This document shows positions 15,952 through 24,599 of a stretch of DNA of 64,000 nt, one piece after another; position 1 is the first letter of the stretch, and each line of letters begins with the position of its first letter. The notes beneath the pieces are model-generated. The model did no database searches, was not told the origin of the DNA, and saw nothing but the letters and a program-made list of their open reading frames with translations. Origin of the DNA: Streptomyces tendae. GTDB taxonomy: Bacteria; Actinomycetota; Actinomycetes; Streptomycetales; Streptomycetaceae. Location of the stretch: NCBI RefSeq assembly GCF_014650435.1, contig NZ_BMUY01000011.1, positions 124,001-188,000 of the forward strand. The letters are read 5' to 3'. The position numbers and the translations under genes are program-made.

Positions 15952-16890
15952 ATGGGGGCTGGGCACGATCACGGACACACGCACGGGGGGCATGCCGGCG
16001 GGACGGCGACGGCCGCCTACCGGGGCAGGCTGCGGGTGGCGCTGGCGATCACCCTCACCGTCATGGTCGTCGAGATCGTCGGCGGTCTGGTCGCCGACTC
16101 GCTCGCGCTGATCGCCGACGCCGCGCACATGGCGACGGACGCCCTGGGGCTCGGCATGGCCCTGCTGGCCGTCCACTTCGCGAGCCGCCCGCCGAGCGAC
16201 CGCCGCACCTTCGGCTACGCCCGCGCCGAGATCCTGGCCGCCCTGGCCAACTGTCTGCTGCTGCTCGGGGTCGGCGGCTACGTCCTGTACGAGGCGATCG
16301 ACCGGTTCGTCACTCCGGCCGACACGGCGGGCGGCCCGACCGTCGTCTTCGGCGCGATCGGTCTGGTGGCGAACATGGTGTCGCTGTCGCTGCTGATGCG
16401 CGGCCAGAAGGAGAGCCTGAACGTGCGGGGCGCCTTCCTGGAGGTGGCCGCGGACGCGCTGGGCTCCCTGGCGGTGATCGTCTCGGCGCTGGTGATCCTG
16501 GGCACGGGCTGGCAGCCGGCCGACCCGATCGCCTCGCTGCTCATCGGCCTGATGATCGTGCCGCGCACCTGGCGCCTGCTGCGCGAGACCCTGGACGTGC
16601 TCCTCGAGGCGGCTCCCAAGGGCGTGGACATCGCCGAGGTGCGCAGCCACATACTGGCCCTCGACGGGGTCGAGGACGTGCACGACCTGCACGCCTGGAC
16701 CATCACCTCGGGCATGCCCGTGCTGTCGGCGCACGTGGTGGTGGACGGCGAGGCGCTGAGCGCGATCGGCCACGAGAAGATGCTCCACGAGCTGCAGGGC
16801 TGCCTGGGCGACCACTTCGACGTGGAGCACTGCACCTTCCAGCTGGAGCCCAGCGGTCACGCGGAGCACGAGGCCCGGCTGTGTCGCTGA
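15952..16890 (+). CDS. Cation diffusion facilitator (zinc/cobalt/cadmium exporter)
   Basis: Proton-coupled metal exporter of 312 aa with a histidine-rich N-terminus (GHDHGHTHGGH), about six membrane segments and a cytoplasmic C-terminal domain (VEDVHDLHAWTITSG ... HCTFQLE). The metal sites HMATDALG in segment 2 and EVAADALGS in segment 5 follow the HxxxD pattern typical of zinc-transporting CDF proteins. ATG at 15952 with AGGGAGG upstream. It stands alone, followed by a terminator, and its upstream DNA has a CsoR-like half-site that might make it metal-inducible. Confidence 0.93.
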   Translation: MGAGHDHGHTHGGHAGGTATAAYRGRLRVALAITLTVMVVEIVGGLVADSLALIADAAHMATDALGLGMALLAVHFASRPPSDRRTFGYARAEILAALANCLLLLGVGGYVLYEAIDRFVTPADTAGGPTVVFGAIGLVANMVSLSLLMRGQKESLNVRGAFLEVAADALGSLAVIVSALVILGTGWQPADPIASLLIGLMIVPRTWRLLRETLDVLLEAAPKGVDIAEVRSHILALDGVEDVHDLHAWTITSGMPVLSAHVVVDGEALSAIGHEKMLHELQGCLGDHFDVEHCTFQLEPSGHAEHEARLCR

Positions 16891-16913
16891 GCCGGGGCGG
16901 CGCGACGGACGAC

Positions 16914-16943
16914 GGGGGCGCGTGCGCACCGGCACGCGCCCCC
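16914..16943 (+). terminator. Terminator after the CDF exporter
   Basis: Perfect 12-base inverted repeat (16914-16925 with 16932-16943) around a six-base loop, 24 bases past the CDF stop. GC-rich with no U-run, usual for this genus. Confidence 0.8.
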
Positions 16944-17154
16944 GATCGCTCCACCCCAAGGGGTCCCCGGCTCCCCCAAGGGTTCCCCGGGCGCGCCCCC
17001 GGGAACGATCACTGATCGGACCCCTGCTCGGTGTCCGACCGGTCGCCCCGGTGCCGGCGCGGGCACGCAGGACATGCGGGTGGGCCGGGAAGTGCCGAGA
17101 GTGCCGGATTCGTACGGCACACTTGGGGCGCGAGGACCGATGTGAAGGATGGGT

Positions 17155-17748
17155 ATGCCGATCACTCCTGCCACCGCGACGCCCAGCTCGTCGAACGGCA
17201 CCGCAGACGCCATTTTGCTGGAACTGGTCGACGAGAACGGCGTGACGATCGGCACCGCGGAGAAGCTCTCCGCGCACCAGCCGCCGGGGCGGCTGCACCG
17301 CGCCTTCTCCGTGTTCCTCTTCGACGAGCGGGGGCGGCTGCTGATCCAGCAGCGGGCGCTGGGCAAGTACCACTCCCCCGGTGTGTGGTCGAACACCTGC
17401 TGCGGTCACCCCTACCCCGGTGAGGCGCCGTTCGCCGCGGCGGCCCGGCGGACGTACGAGGAGCTGGGGGTGTCGCCGTCCCTGCTCGCCGAGGCGGGAA
17501 CGGTGCGCTACAACCACCCGGACCCGGCCTCCGGGCTGGTCGAGCAGGAGTACAACCATCTCTTCGTCGGCCTGGTCCAGGCCGAGCCGCGCCCGGACCC
17601 GGAGGAGGTGGCCGGTACGGCCTTCGTGTCCCCGGCGGAGCTGACCGAGCGGCATGCGAAGGACACCTTCTCGGCGTGGTTCATGACGGTGCTTGACGCG
17701 GCCCGCCCGGCCGTACGGGAGCTGACGGGCCCGTCCGCGGGATGGTGA
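17155..17748 (+). CDS. idi: Isopentenyl-diphosphate delta-isomerase, type I
   Basis: Nudix-fold enzyme (197 aa) interconverting IPP and DMAPP. The catalytic cysteine is in WSNTCCGHP (Cys82/83), the conserved glutamate in EYNHLF (Glu132), and the Nudix-like AARRTYEELG helix is present. Of two in-frame ATGs (17149 and 17155) I choose 17155 because GAAGGA lies five bases upstream. It is monocistronic by spacing, convergent with the next gene with almost no gap. With the hopanoid operon nearby it would balance C5 precursors for squalene; the MEP-pathway genes are not in the window. Confidence 0.95.
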   Translation: MPITPATATPSSSNGTADAILLELVDENGVTIGTAEKLSAHQPPGRLHRAFSVFLFDERGRLLIQQRALGKYHSPGVWSNTCCGHPYPGEAPFAAAARRTYEELGVSPSLLAEAGTVRYNHPDPASGLVEQEYNHLFVGLVQAEPRPDPEEVAGTAFVSPAELTERHAKDTFSAWFMTVLDAARPAVRELTGPSAGW

Positions 17749-17749
17749 T

Positions 17750-18235
17750 CTAACGCGCGGCGTGCTTGAGCGGCAGGGCGGCCCAGATCACCTTGCCGCC
17801 GCTCGCGGTGTGGGCCACGTCGCAGGCCCCGCCCGCCTCCCGGGTGATCTCACGGACCAGGAGCAGGCCGCGTCCGCCGGTGCGGCCGTGGTCGGTCTCC
17901 AGGGCGGTCGGGCGGTAGGGGTGGTCGTCCTCCACGGCCACCCGCACCCACTCGGGCCCGACGGCGACCTCCACGGCGAGCACCGGCGAGAGCACCGCCG
18001 CGTGCCGGACCGCGTTCGTGACCAGCTCCGAGACGATCAGCAGCAGGGCCTGGGTCACGTCGTCGGAGACCGGCACGCCCTGGCGGGTCAGCAGGTCGCG
18101 CACGGCGTGCCGGGCCTGCGGCACCGAGGCGTCCACGGCGGGGGCGGTGAACCGCCAGACACCTTCGTACGGCAGCGGCCCGGTGGGCCCGGTCTCGTCC
18201 ATCGTCCGGTCGCCACCCCTGGGCTCGATTGTCAC
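17750..18235 (-). CDS. ATP-binding protein, RsbW-like anti-sigma/serine kinase family
   Basis: Small HATPase_c protein (about 161 aa) of the large Streptomyces family that includes anti-sigma factors and regulatory kinases. The N-box LLIVSELVTNAVRHA binds Mg-ATP, and the G1/G2 region reads EDDHPYRP ... TGGRGLLLVREI. No sensor domain or partner anti-anti-sigma gene is adjacent, so its target is unknown. Start is uncertain: GTG at 18235 (AGGGG four bases upstream) or ATG at 18202. A GTG at 18286 would add a TTA codon near residue 11 but lacks a ribosome-binding site. Confidence 0.85.
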   Translation of the reverse strand: MTIEPRGGDRTMDETGPTGPLPYEGVWRFTAPAVDASVPQARHAVRDLLTRQGVPVSDDVTQALLLIVSELVTNAVRHAAVLSPVLAVEVAVGPEWVRVAVEDDHPYRPTALETDHGRTGGRGLLLVREITREAGGACDVAHTASGGKVIWAALPLKHAAR

Positions 18236-18397
18236 CACACCCCTGAGTGTTGGTAACGCGTCGCGCCGCACCGGAGGACTGAACACAAGTCAGCATGTAT
18301 CGAGCGATTTCTGATCGTTGACGCATGACACGGGACCGTTCCTGTTCCGCCTGCCCGAGCGTTCGCGGTGCGGGGGCCGGTGGATAGCATCCGGTCC

Positions 18398-19153
18398 ATG
18401 GAGCCGCAGCTGCTGCGCCGGGTCGCCGACTCGGTCGCCACCGTCGTCATCCACCACCCGGCCAAGCGCAACGCCATGACGGTCGCGATGTGGCGGGCGC
18501 TGCCCCGTGTCCTCGAGGACCTGGCCGCCGATCCCGGGGTGCGGGCGCTGGTACTCACCGGCGAGGGCGGGACCTTCTGCGCCGGGGCCGACATCTCGAC
18601 CCTGCGCGAGTCGGCCGAGGAGGCGCAGGAGCTGGCCGTGCGGGCCGAGGAGGCCCTCGCCGCCTTCCCCAAGCCGACGCTCGCGGCGGTCCGGGGGCAC
18701 TGCGTGGGCGGCGGGGCGCAGTTGGCGGCCGCCTGCGACCTGCGGTTCGCCGAGGAGACGGCGCTGTTCGGCGTGACCCCGGCCAAGCTGGGGGTCGTGT
18801 ACGCGGCGTCCGCCACCCGTCGGCTGGTGGCGTTGACCGGGCCCGCCACCGCGAAGTACCTGCTGTTCAGCGGCGAGTTGATCGACGCCGCACGGGCGCT
18901 GCGCACCGGACTGGTGGACGAGGTGCTGCCGGAGGGCGAGTTGGACAAACGGGTGGCGGAGTTCACCCGGGTACTGGCGTCCCGCTCCCTGCTGACGCAG
19001 GCCGCGGCGAAGGAGTTCGCGAACGGGCGCACGGACCGGGACGCCCACTGGACGGCGCAGGCGCGCCGCAGCGGCGACACCGTGGAGGGAGTCGCCGCCT
19101 TCCTGGAGCGCAGGCAGCCACGGTTCGGCTGGAACGGAGCTACGTCAGGATGA
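18398..19153 (+). CDS. Enoyl-CoA hydratase/isomerase family protein
   Basis: Crotonase-fold protein of 251 aa. The oxyanion-hole segments are GTFCAGADI (about residue 64) and HCVGGGAQLAAACDLRFA (about 104). The region that usually carries the first catalytic glutamate reads KLGVVYAASATRRL, so the usual PGxGGTQRL pattern is altered and the exact reaction (hydratase, isomerase or other) is uncertain. ATG at 18398 preferred over a GTG at 18368. Its 3' end overlaps the convergent DJ-1 gene by 14 bases. No beta-oxidation neighbours. Confidence 0.87.
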   Translation: MEPQLLRRVADSVATVVIHHPAKRNAMTVAMWRALPRVLEDLAADPGVRALVLTGEGGTFCAGADISTLRESAEEAQELAVRAEEALAAFPKPTLAAVRGHCVGGGAQLAAACDLRFAEETALFGVTPAKLGVVYAASATRRLVALTGPATAKYLLFSGELIDAARALRTGLVDEVLPEGELDKRVAEFTRVLASRSLLTQAAAKEFANGRTDRDAHWTAQARRSGDTVEGVAAFLERRQPRFGWNGATSG

Positions 19154-19775
19154 AGCGGCTCCGGCCGCGGAGCTCCTCGACGAGGTGCGCGGGCGCCTTG
19201 GCCGGTGACCCGGCGTCGTAGGGCGGCTGCGGGTCGTACTCGGTCAGCAGCTGCACGGCCCGGGCGTGCTCGTCGCCGGCGATCCGGCCGAGCAGGGTCA
19301 GCCCCATGTCGATGCCGGAGGAGACACCGGCCGCGGTGACGTACTTGCCGTCGGTGACGACCCGTTCCCCGGTCGGCTCGACGCCGAACCGCTTCAGGAA
19401 GTCCAGCGCCAGCCAGTGCGAGGTGGCGCGGCGCCCTTCCAGCAGTCCGGCGGCGGCGAGCAGCAGGGAGCCCGTGCACACGGACGTGGTCCAGGTGCTG
19501 GTGGCGTCGGCGGCACGCAGCCAGTCCAGCAGGGTCTCGTTCTCCATCTGCGGCGTCTGGCCGGGACCGCCGGGGACGACGACGATGTCGGGGCCGGGGA
19601 CGTCGGCCAGCGTCCGGTCGGCGGTCAGGGCGAGGTCTTGGGTGTCGGTGCGGACGGGACCGGTGCGTTCGGCCACGAAGACGGTCTCCGCGCCCGGCAG
19701 ACGGCCGAGGGTCTCGTACGGGCCCACGGCGTCGAGGGCGGTGTAGCGGTCGAAGAGGACGATGGCGATCTGCAC
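19140..19775 (-). CDS. DJ-1/PfpI family protein, isocyanide-hydratase-like
   Basis: Single-domain class I glutamine-amidotransferase-like protein of 211 aa. The nucleophile elbow is TSVCTGSLL with Cys100, and the partner acid is near the N-terminus (GPYETLG, Glu21), matching isocyanide hydratase and related DJ-1 enzymes. GTG at 19775 has GGGAGG six bases upstream. It lies just downstream of, and on the same strand as, a GlxA-type regulator whose N-terminal half is a paralogue of this protein. This suggests the regulator controls it, although the substrate is unknown. Confidence 0.88.
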   Translation of the reverse strand: MQIAIVLFDRYTALDAVGPYETLGRLPGAETVFVAERTGPVRTDTQDLALTADRTLADVPGPDIVVVPGGPGQTPQMENETLLDWLRAADATSTWTTSVCTGSLLLAAAGLLEGRRATSHWLALDFLKRFGVEPTGERVVTDGKYVTAAGVSSGIDMGLTLLGRIAGDEHARAVQLLTEYDPQPPYDAGSPAKAPAHLVEELRGRSRFILT

Positions 19776-19822
19776 GTGTTTCCTCCCGGGGTCGGTCGGT
19801 GACGGTGGTGCGGGCAGGGGCT

Positions 19823-20794
19823 TCAGCGGACCGGTGCGGGCCTGAAGCGGCGGCGGTACTCCGCCGGTGAGGTGCCGAGGGCCTTGACGAAGGCGCGGCG
19901 CATGGCCTCCGGGGTGCCGTAACCGCTGGCGCGGGAGACCTCCTCGACGCCGTCGCCGGTGTCCTCCAGGAGCCGCCGGGCGTGTTCCAGGCGGACCCGG
20001 TCGACGTACCGTCCGGGCGTCATGCCGGTCTCGGCGTGGAAGGCGCGGGCGAAGTGGCGTGGCGAGAGGCTGGCACGGGCGGCGAGGGACTCGACGTTCA
20101 GATCGGCGCCGGGATGCTCGGTGATCCAGTGCTGGAGCCGGCGCAGCGGCTCCCTGCGCGCGGTCTGCGCGGCGAGCTGGGCGCTGAACTGGGACTGGTT
20201 CCCGGGTCTGCGCAGGAACACCACCAGGTGCCGGGCGACGGTCAGGGCGACGTCCCGGCCCAGGTCCTCCTCCACCAGGGCGAGGGCCAGGTCGATGCCG
20301 GAAGTGACGCCCGCGGACGTGGCCACGTGCCCGTCCCGGACGTAGATGGGGTCGGGGTCGACGTCCACGGCCGGGTGGTCGCGGGCGAGCCGGTCGCTGT
20401 AGGCCCAGTGGGTGGTGGCGCGGCGGCCGTCCAGCAGCCCCGCCCTGGCCAGCAGGATCGCGCCGGTGCAGACGGAGACCAGGCGCCTGACGCCCGGTCC
20501 GTTCTCGACCAGCCAGGCGATCAGGCGCGGGTCGGGGTCCCGCGAGCCCTGGCCGCCGGGGACCACCAGGGTGTCCGGCTCCGGCACGTCACCGGTGAGC
20601 GCCCGGTCCGGTACGACGGTCAGACCGCTGGAGGTGCGCACGGGAGCCCCGTCCAGCGACGCCGTGCGGATGCGGTACGTGCCCGGCGTGTGCGTCTCGG
20701 CACCCGCGAAGACCTCCACGGGGCCGGTGACGTCGAGGCTCTGGACGTCGTCGAAGAGGATGACCAGTACGGTTCGGCCGGTTCGCTGTGCCAT
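19823..20794 (-). CDS. GlxA-family AraC-type transcriptional regulator with DJ-1 domain
   Basis: Regulator of 323 aa. Residues 1-200 form a DJ-1/PfpI sensor domain with the conserved elbow SVCTGAIL (Cys109), and residues about 220-320 contain two AraC helix-turn-helix motifs (VESLAARASLSPRHFARAF and the C-terminal VEEVSRASGYGTPEAMRRAF). ATG at 20794; the upstream ribosome-binding site is weak. It is 47 bases upstream of the DJ-1 enzyme gene, so the two may be co-transcribed. Similar regulators control catabolic genes in response to small nitrogenous ligands; the ligand here is unknown. Confidence 0.92.
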   Translation of the reverse strand: MAQRTGRTVLVILFDDVQSLDVTGPVEVFAGAETHTPGTYRIRTASLDGAPVRTSSGLTVVPDRALTGDVPEPDTLVVPGGQGSRDPDPRLIAWLVENGPGVRRLVSVCTGAILLARAGLLDGRRATTHWAYSDRLARDHPAVDVDPDPIYVRDGHVATSAGVTSGIDLALALVEEDLGRDVALTVARHLVVFLRRPGNQSQFSAQLAAQTARREPLRRLQHWITEHPGADLNVESLAARASLSPRHFARAFHAETGMTPGRYVDRVRLEHARRLLEDTGDGVEEVSRASGYGTPEAMRRAFVKALGTSPAEYRRRFRPAPVR

Positions 20795-20908
20795 GCCGTC
20801 GATTGTTCGCCCCGCCGCCGTACGGCCGCAATGACGAGAACCCCTCCTTTCCTGCCATGCGCAGCTGAGCCCTCGAGTACGTACTGAGCGGTTGGTAACG
20901 TGCGTGGC

Positions 20909-21778
20909 ATGACAACTGCCGCCATCGACCCGCGCGCGAGCCGCCGCTGCCACAACGCGCTCAACTCGCTGCACTCCACGCACTACTTCTCGCCCGACCT
21001 GGGCCGGGAACTGGGCGCCCTCGGGGTCACCGAGGCCCCGGCCGTCAACTTCGCGGCGCGCGCCGCCGCGCTGGGTCCGGTCGGCGCCGGTGCCGTGACG
21101 GCGGCGTTCTACAACTACAAGCACGACCTCGTCACCCGGCACGTGCCCGCCGTGTGGGAGAAGGTCACGCCGGAGCAGGCGCTGGCGGCACGCGTGCGCG
21201 CCGTGGACGCGACGCTGCGCCGTCTGCTGGGCGAGGAGGCCGTGGCGTCGGCCGGGATGGCGGAGGCGGCCGAGCTGGCCCTGCGCGCCGCCGAGGGCTG
21301 CACCCGCAGCGCCCGCCCGCTCTACTCGGCCCACGCGGACCTGCCCGTGCCCGACGCGCCGCACCTGGCGTTCTGGCACGCGGCGACGCTGCTGCGCGAG
21401 CACCGCGGCGACGGGCACCTCGCCGCACTCCTCGCCGCGGGCCTGGACGGCCTGGAGGCGCTGGTCACCCACACCGCGACGGGCAAGGGCCTGGCACCGA
21501 AGTGGATCTTCAGCACCCGGGGCTGGACCCGGGAGGAGTGGGACGCGGCCGTCGGCCGGCTGCGCGAGCGCGGACTGATCGACGCGGCCGGCGGGCTGAC
21601 CGAGCAGGGCACGGCGCTGCGCGAGAGCGTCGAACGCGAGACGGACCGCCTGGACGCGGCCCCCTACGCGCACCTGGGAGCGGACGGCGTGGCGCGCCTG
21701 ACGGAACTCGGGACGGCCTTCGCGCGCACGGCGCTCGGCGCGGGCGCCTTCCCGGCGGACCTGCTCGCCGGGCGCTGA
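20909..21778 (+). CDS. SCO6745-family protein of unknown function
   Basis: A 289-aa soluble, mostly helical protein matching what I recall as the conserved actinobacterial SCO6745 family, which has a winged-helix-like C-terminal half (TREEWDAAVGRLRERGLIDAAGGLTEQG). No catalytic motif is evident. The ATG at 20909 is used; a GTG three codons upstream is possible, and neither has a clear ribosome-binding site. It starts 114 bases from the divergent GlxA regulator, so the two may share control. Function unknown; the C-terminal half could bind DNA or a protein partner. Confidence 0.8.
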   Translation: MTTAAIDPRASRRCHNALNSLHSTHYFSPDLGRELGALGVTEAPAVNFAARAAALGPVGAGAVTAAFYNYKHDLVTRHVPAVWEKVTPEQALAARVRAVDATLRRLLGEEAVASAGMAEAAELALRAAEGCTRSARPLYSAHADLPVPDAPHLAFWHAATLLREHRGDGHLAALLAAGLDGLEALVTHTATGKGLAPKWIFSTRGWTREEWDAAVGRLRERGLIDAAGGLTEQGTALRESVERETDRLDAAPYAHLGADGVARLTELGTAFARTALGAGAFPADLLAGR

Positions 21779-21852
21779 CCCGCCGGCGACACGCCCGGGG
21801 CACGCACAGGACGTACGAACGGGCATGCGAGGCCGTTGCGGAGGTACCCGTA

Positions 21853-21881
21853 CGTCTCCCGGCCGAAGCGGTCGGGAGACG
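21853..21881 (+). promoter_or_regulatory. Leader hairpin abutting the ribosome-binding site of the LPFR gene
   Basis: Twelve-base arms (21853-21864 and 21870-21881, one G-U pair) with a five-base loop end exactly one base before AAAGGAG. If transcribed, the hairpin borders the ribosome-binding site and could stabilise the mRNA or control translation. Confidence 0.5.
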
Positions 21882-21894
21882 AAAGGAGCAACTC

Positions 21895-22026
21895 GTGTTC
21901 CGTGCCATCGCAGACGTACTGCGCCAGATCGGTGGCGCAGTCGCCACCGTGGTGACGCTTCCGTTCCGGGCCCTGGCCCGGCTCTTCGGCGGGGCCTCGT
22001 CCGCCACCAGGGGCCGCCGGGTCTGA
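21895..22026 (+). CDS. LPFR-motif small protein
   Basis: A 43-aa peptide starting at GTG 21895 with AAAGGAG six bases upstream. It reads MFRAIADVLRQIGGAVATV then TLPFRALARLFGG and a basic tail. The TLPFRAL stretch matches what I recall as the actinobacterial LPFR-motif small protein family. The amphipathic helix and basic end suggest membrane or nucleic-acid association, but function is unknown. The preceding hairpin and strong ribosome-binding site argue it is a real gene. It lies between the SCO6745-family gene and tex. Confidence 0.75.
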   Translation: MFRAIADVLRQIGGAVATVVTLPFRALARLFGGASSATRGRRV

Positions 22027-22141
22027 CTCCGGCCCACTCACCCGCCGGTTCCGACCGGCCCGGACGGTGCCCTGGTCCCCGATTGTCGGTCCCGCCTGCC
22101 ACAATTGCCGCGCAACCTCAGTGAGAAGGCGGTACGGGATC

Positions 22142-24469
22142 GTGACGACACCCGACGTAGGGTCCATCGAAAGCAGGATCGCCGACGAGCTCGGCGTGCG
22201 CGAGCGGCAGGTGAAGGCCGCGGTCGAGCTGCTCGACGGCGGTTCGACGGTGCCCTTCATCGCCCGCTACCGCAAGGAAGCGACCGAGATGCTCGACGAC
22301 GCGCAGCTGCGCACGCTCGAGGAACGGCTGCGCTATCTGCGGGAGCTGGAGGAGCGGCGCACGGCGATCCTCGAGTCGGTGCGCGAGCAGGGCAAGCTCA
22401 CGGAGGAGCTGGAGGCGCGCATCCGCGGGGCGGAGACCAAGGCGCGCCTGGAGGACATCTACCTGCCGTTCAAGCCGAAGCGGCGCACGAAGGCGCAGAT
22501 CGCGCGCGAGGCGGGTCTCGAGCCGCTGGCCGAGGGCCTGCTCGCCGACGCGTCGGTGGACCCGGTGGCCGCTGCGGCCGCGTTCGTCGACGCCGACAAG
22601 GGCGTGGCCGATCCGCAGGCGGCCCTGGACGGGGCACGCTCGATCCTCACGGAGAAGTTCTCGGAGGACGCCGACCTGATCGGCGAGCTGCGCGAGCGGA
22701 TGTGGGGGCGTGGGCGGCTCGCCGCCAAGGTCAAGGACGGCAAGGAGGAGGCCGGCGCCAAGTTCGCCGACTACTTCGACTTCGCCGAGCCGTTCACCGA
22801 GCTGCCCTCGCACCGCGTCCTCGCGATGCTGCGCGGCGAGAAGGAGGACGTGCTCGACCTCGTGCTGGAGCCGGAGGAGGCGACCGAGGGCCCGTCGTCG
22901 TACGAGGCGATCGTCGCGAGCCGGTTCGGGATCGCCGACCGCGGCCGGCCGGCCGACAAGTGGCTGGGCGACACGGTCCGCTGGGCCTGGCGCACCCGCA
23001 TCCTGGTGCACCTCGGCATCGACCTGCGCCTGCGGCTGCGCACTGCCGCCGAGGACGAGGCGGTGAACGTCTTCGCGGCGAACCTCCGCGACCTGCTGCT
23101 GGCCGCCCCGGCGGGCACCCGGGCGACGCTCGGCCTCGACCCCGGGTTCCGTACCGGCGTGAAGGTCGCCGTGGTCGACGCGACCGGCAAGGTCGTGGCC
23201 ACGGACGTGATCCACCCGCACGTCCCCGCCAACCGGTGGGACGAGGCGATCGCCAAGCTGGCGCGGCTGGCGAAGGAGCACGCGGTCGACCTGATCGCCA
23301 TCGGCAACGGCACGGCCTCCCGCGAGACCGACAAGCTCGCCGGTGAACTCATCGCCAAGCACCCCGAGTTGAAGCTGACCAAGGTGATGGTGTCCGAGGC
23401 GGGCGCCTCCGTGTACTCGGCCTCCGCCTTCGCCTCCCAGGAGCTGCCGGACATGGACGTCTCGCTGCGCGGCGCCGTGTCGATCGCGCGGCGGCTGCAG
23501 GATCCGCTGGCCGAGCTGGTGAAGATCGACCCGAAGTCGATCGGCGTCGGCCAGTACCAGCACGACCTGTCCGAGGTGAAGCTGTCGCGCTCGCTGGACG
23601 CGGTGGTCGAGGACTGTGTGAACGGCGTGGGGGTGGACGTCAACACGGCCTCCGCGCCGCTGCTGGCCCGGGTCTCCGGCATCACCTCCGGGCTCGCCGA
23701 GAACATCGTGGCGCACCGCGACGCGAACGGGCCGTTCACGTCGCGGACCGCGCTGAAGAAGGTGTCGCGGCTCGGTCCCAAGGCGTACGAGCAGTGCGCG
23801 GGATTCCTGCGGATCCGGGGCGGGGACGACCCGCTGGACGCGTCCAGTGTGCACCCCGAGGCGTACCCCGTGGTGCGGCGGATGGTGAAGACCGCCGGGC
23901 AGGAGGTGGCCGGACTGATCGGCAACACATCGGTACTGCGGTCGCTGAGGCCGGACCAGTTCGTGGACGAGACGTTCGGTCTGCCCACGGTCACGGACAT
24001 CCTGCGGGAGCTGGAGAAGCCGGGGCGCGACCCGCGACCCGCCTTCAAGACGGCCACCTTCAAGGAGGGCGTGGAGAAGATCTCCGATCTGGCGTCCGGG
24101 ATGGTGCTGGAGGGGGTCGTCACGAACGTCGCGGCGTTCGGGGCGTTCGTGGACGTCGGTGTGCACCAGGACGGGCTGGTGCATGTGTCGGCCATGTCGA
24201 AGACGTTCGTGAAGGATCCGCGGGACGTGGTGAAGCCCGGGGACATCGTGAAGGTGAAGGTGATGGACGTCGACATTCCGCGGAAGCGGATCTCGTTGAC
24301 GTTGCGGTTGGACGACGAGGCGGCTCCGCAGGGGGAGCCGAAGAAGGAGCGGGGCGGGAGGCCGCCTCGGCAGCGGAAGGCCGCCGGCGGTAAGGGGCGG
24401 CCGTCGTCGGCGCCTGCTGCGTCCAACGGGGCGATGGCGGACGCGTTGCGGCGGGCCGGGTTGGCGTAA
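22142..24469 (+). CDS. Tex-family RNA-binding protein
   Basis: Cytoplasmic nucleic-acid-binding protein of 775 aa, full length for the Tex family. Order: N-terminal helical Tex domain (residues 1-190), YqgF/RNase-H-like domain with the LGLDPGFRTGVKVAVVD stretch near residue 335, helix-hairpin-helix region (TASAPLLARVSGITSGLAENIVAHR, near 505), and an S1 domain at about 650-720 (GMVLEGVVTNVAAFGAFVDVGV). A basic, low-complexity tail of about 50 residues ends in MADALRRAGLA. GTG at 22142; a longer in-frame opening to 22067 lacks support. Tex proteins are implicated in transcription and RNA handling. Confidence 0.93.
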   Translation: MTTPDVGSIESRIADELGVRERQVKAAVELLDGGSTVPFIARYRKEATEMLDDAQLRTLEERLRYLRELEERRTAILESVREQGKLTEELEARIRGAETKARLEDIYLPFKPKRRTKAQIAREAGLEPLAEGLLADASVDPVAAAAAFVDADKGVADPQAALDGARSILTEKFSEDADLIGELRERMWGRGRLAAKVKDGKEEAGAKFADYFDFAEPFTELPSHRVLAMLRGEKEDVLDLVLEPEEATEGPSSYEAIVASRFGIADRGRPADKWLGDTVRWAWRTRILVHLGIDLRLRLRTAAEDEAVNVFAANLRDLLLAAPAGTRATLGLDPGFRTGVKVAVVDATGKVVATDVIHPHVPANRWDEAIAKLARLAKEHAVDLIAIGNGTASRETDKLAGELIAKHPELKLTKVMVSEAGASVYSASAFASQELPDMDVSLRGAVSIARRLQDPLAELVKIDPKSIGVGQYQHDLSEVKLSRSLDAVVEDCVNGVGVDVNTASAPLLARVSGITSGLAENIVAHRDANGPFTSRTALKKVSRLGPKAYEQCAGFLRIRGGDDPLDASSVHPEAYPVVRRMVKTAGQEVAGLIGNTSVLRSLRPDQFVDETFGLPTVTDILRELEKPGRDPRPAFKTATFKEGVEKISDLASGMVLEGVVTNVAAFGAFVDVGVHQDGLVHVSAMSKTFVKDPRDVVKPGDIVKVKVMDVDIPRKRISLTLRLDDEAAPQGEPKKERGGRPPRQRKAAGGKGRPSSAPAASNGAMADALRRAGLA

Positions 24470-24540
24470 GCCTCCGGCGGTGGGGCGGAGGGGTGGGTGC
24501 ACTCACCGGCGTTTGCCGGGTGCCGCTGCGCCCACCCGTG

Positions 24541-24587
24541 CCGCCTGGGGGTACCTCCCAGGCCGTTCAGGCACTGGGGGGAGGCAC
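24541..24587. terminator. Bidirectional terminator between tex and ABC-F gene
   Basis: Overlapping inverted repeats lie between two convergent genes: 24543-24551 pairs with 24555-24563, and 24555-24562 can also pair with the G-rich run near 24574-24584. The alternating C-rich and G-rich blocks resemble a common Streptomyces intergenic element. It probably ends transcripts from both sides. Confidence 0.6.
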
Positions 24588-24599
24588 GACTGCCCGCAG

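Noticed and set aside
18202..18286. TTA codon in the N-terminus of the RsbW-like kinase
   Set aside because: It is included only if translation begins at the unsupported GTG at 18286; both better starts exclude it.
22118..24502. A 794-codon minus-strand frame opposite tex
   Set aside because: Exact antisense shadow of tex with Arg/His/Leu/Val-rich composition and no domain; tex has full family motifs.
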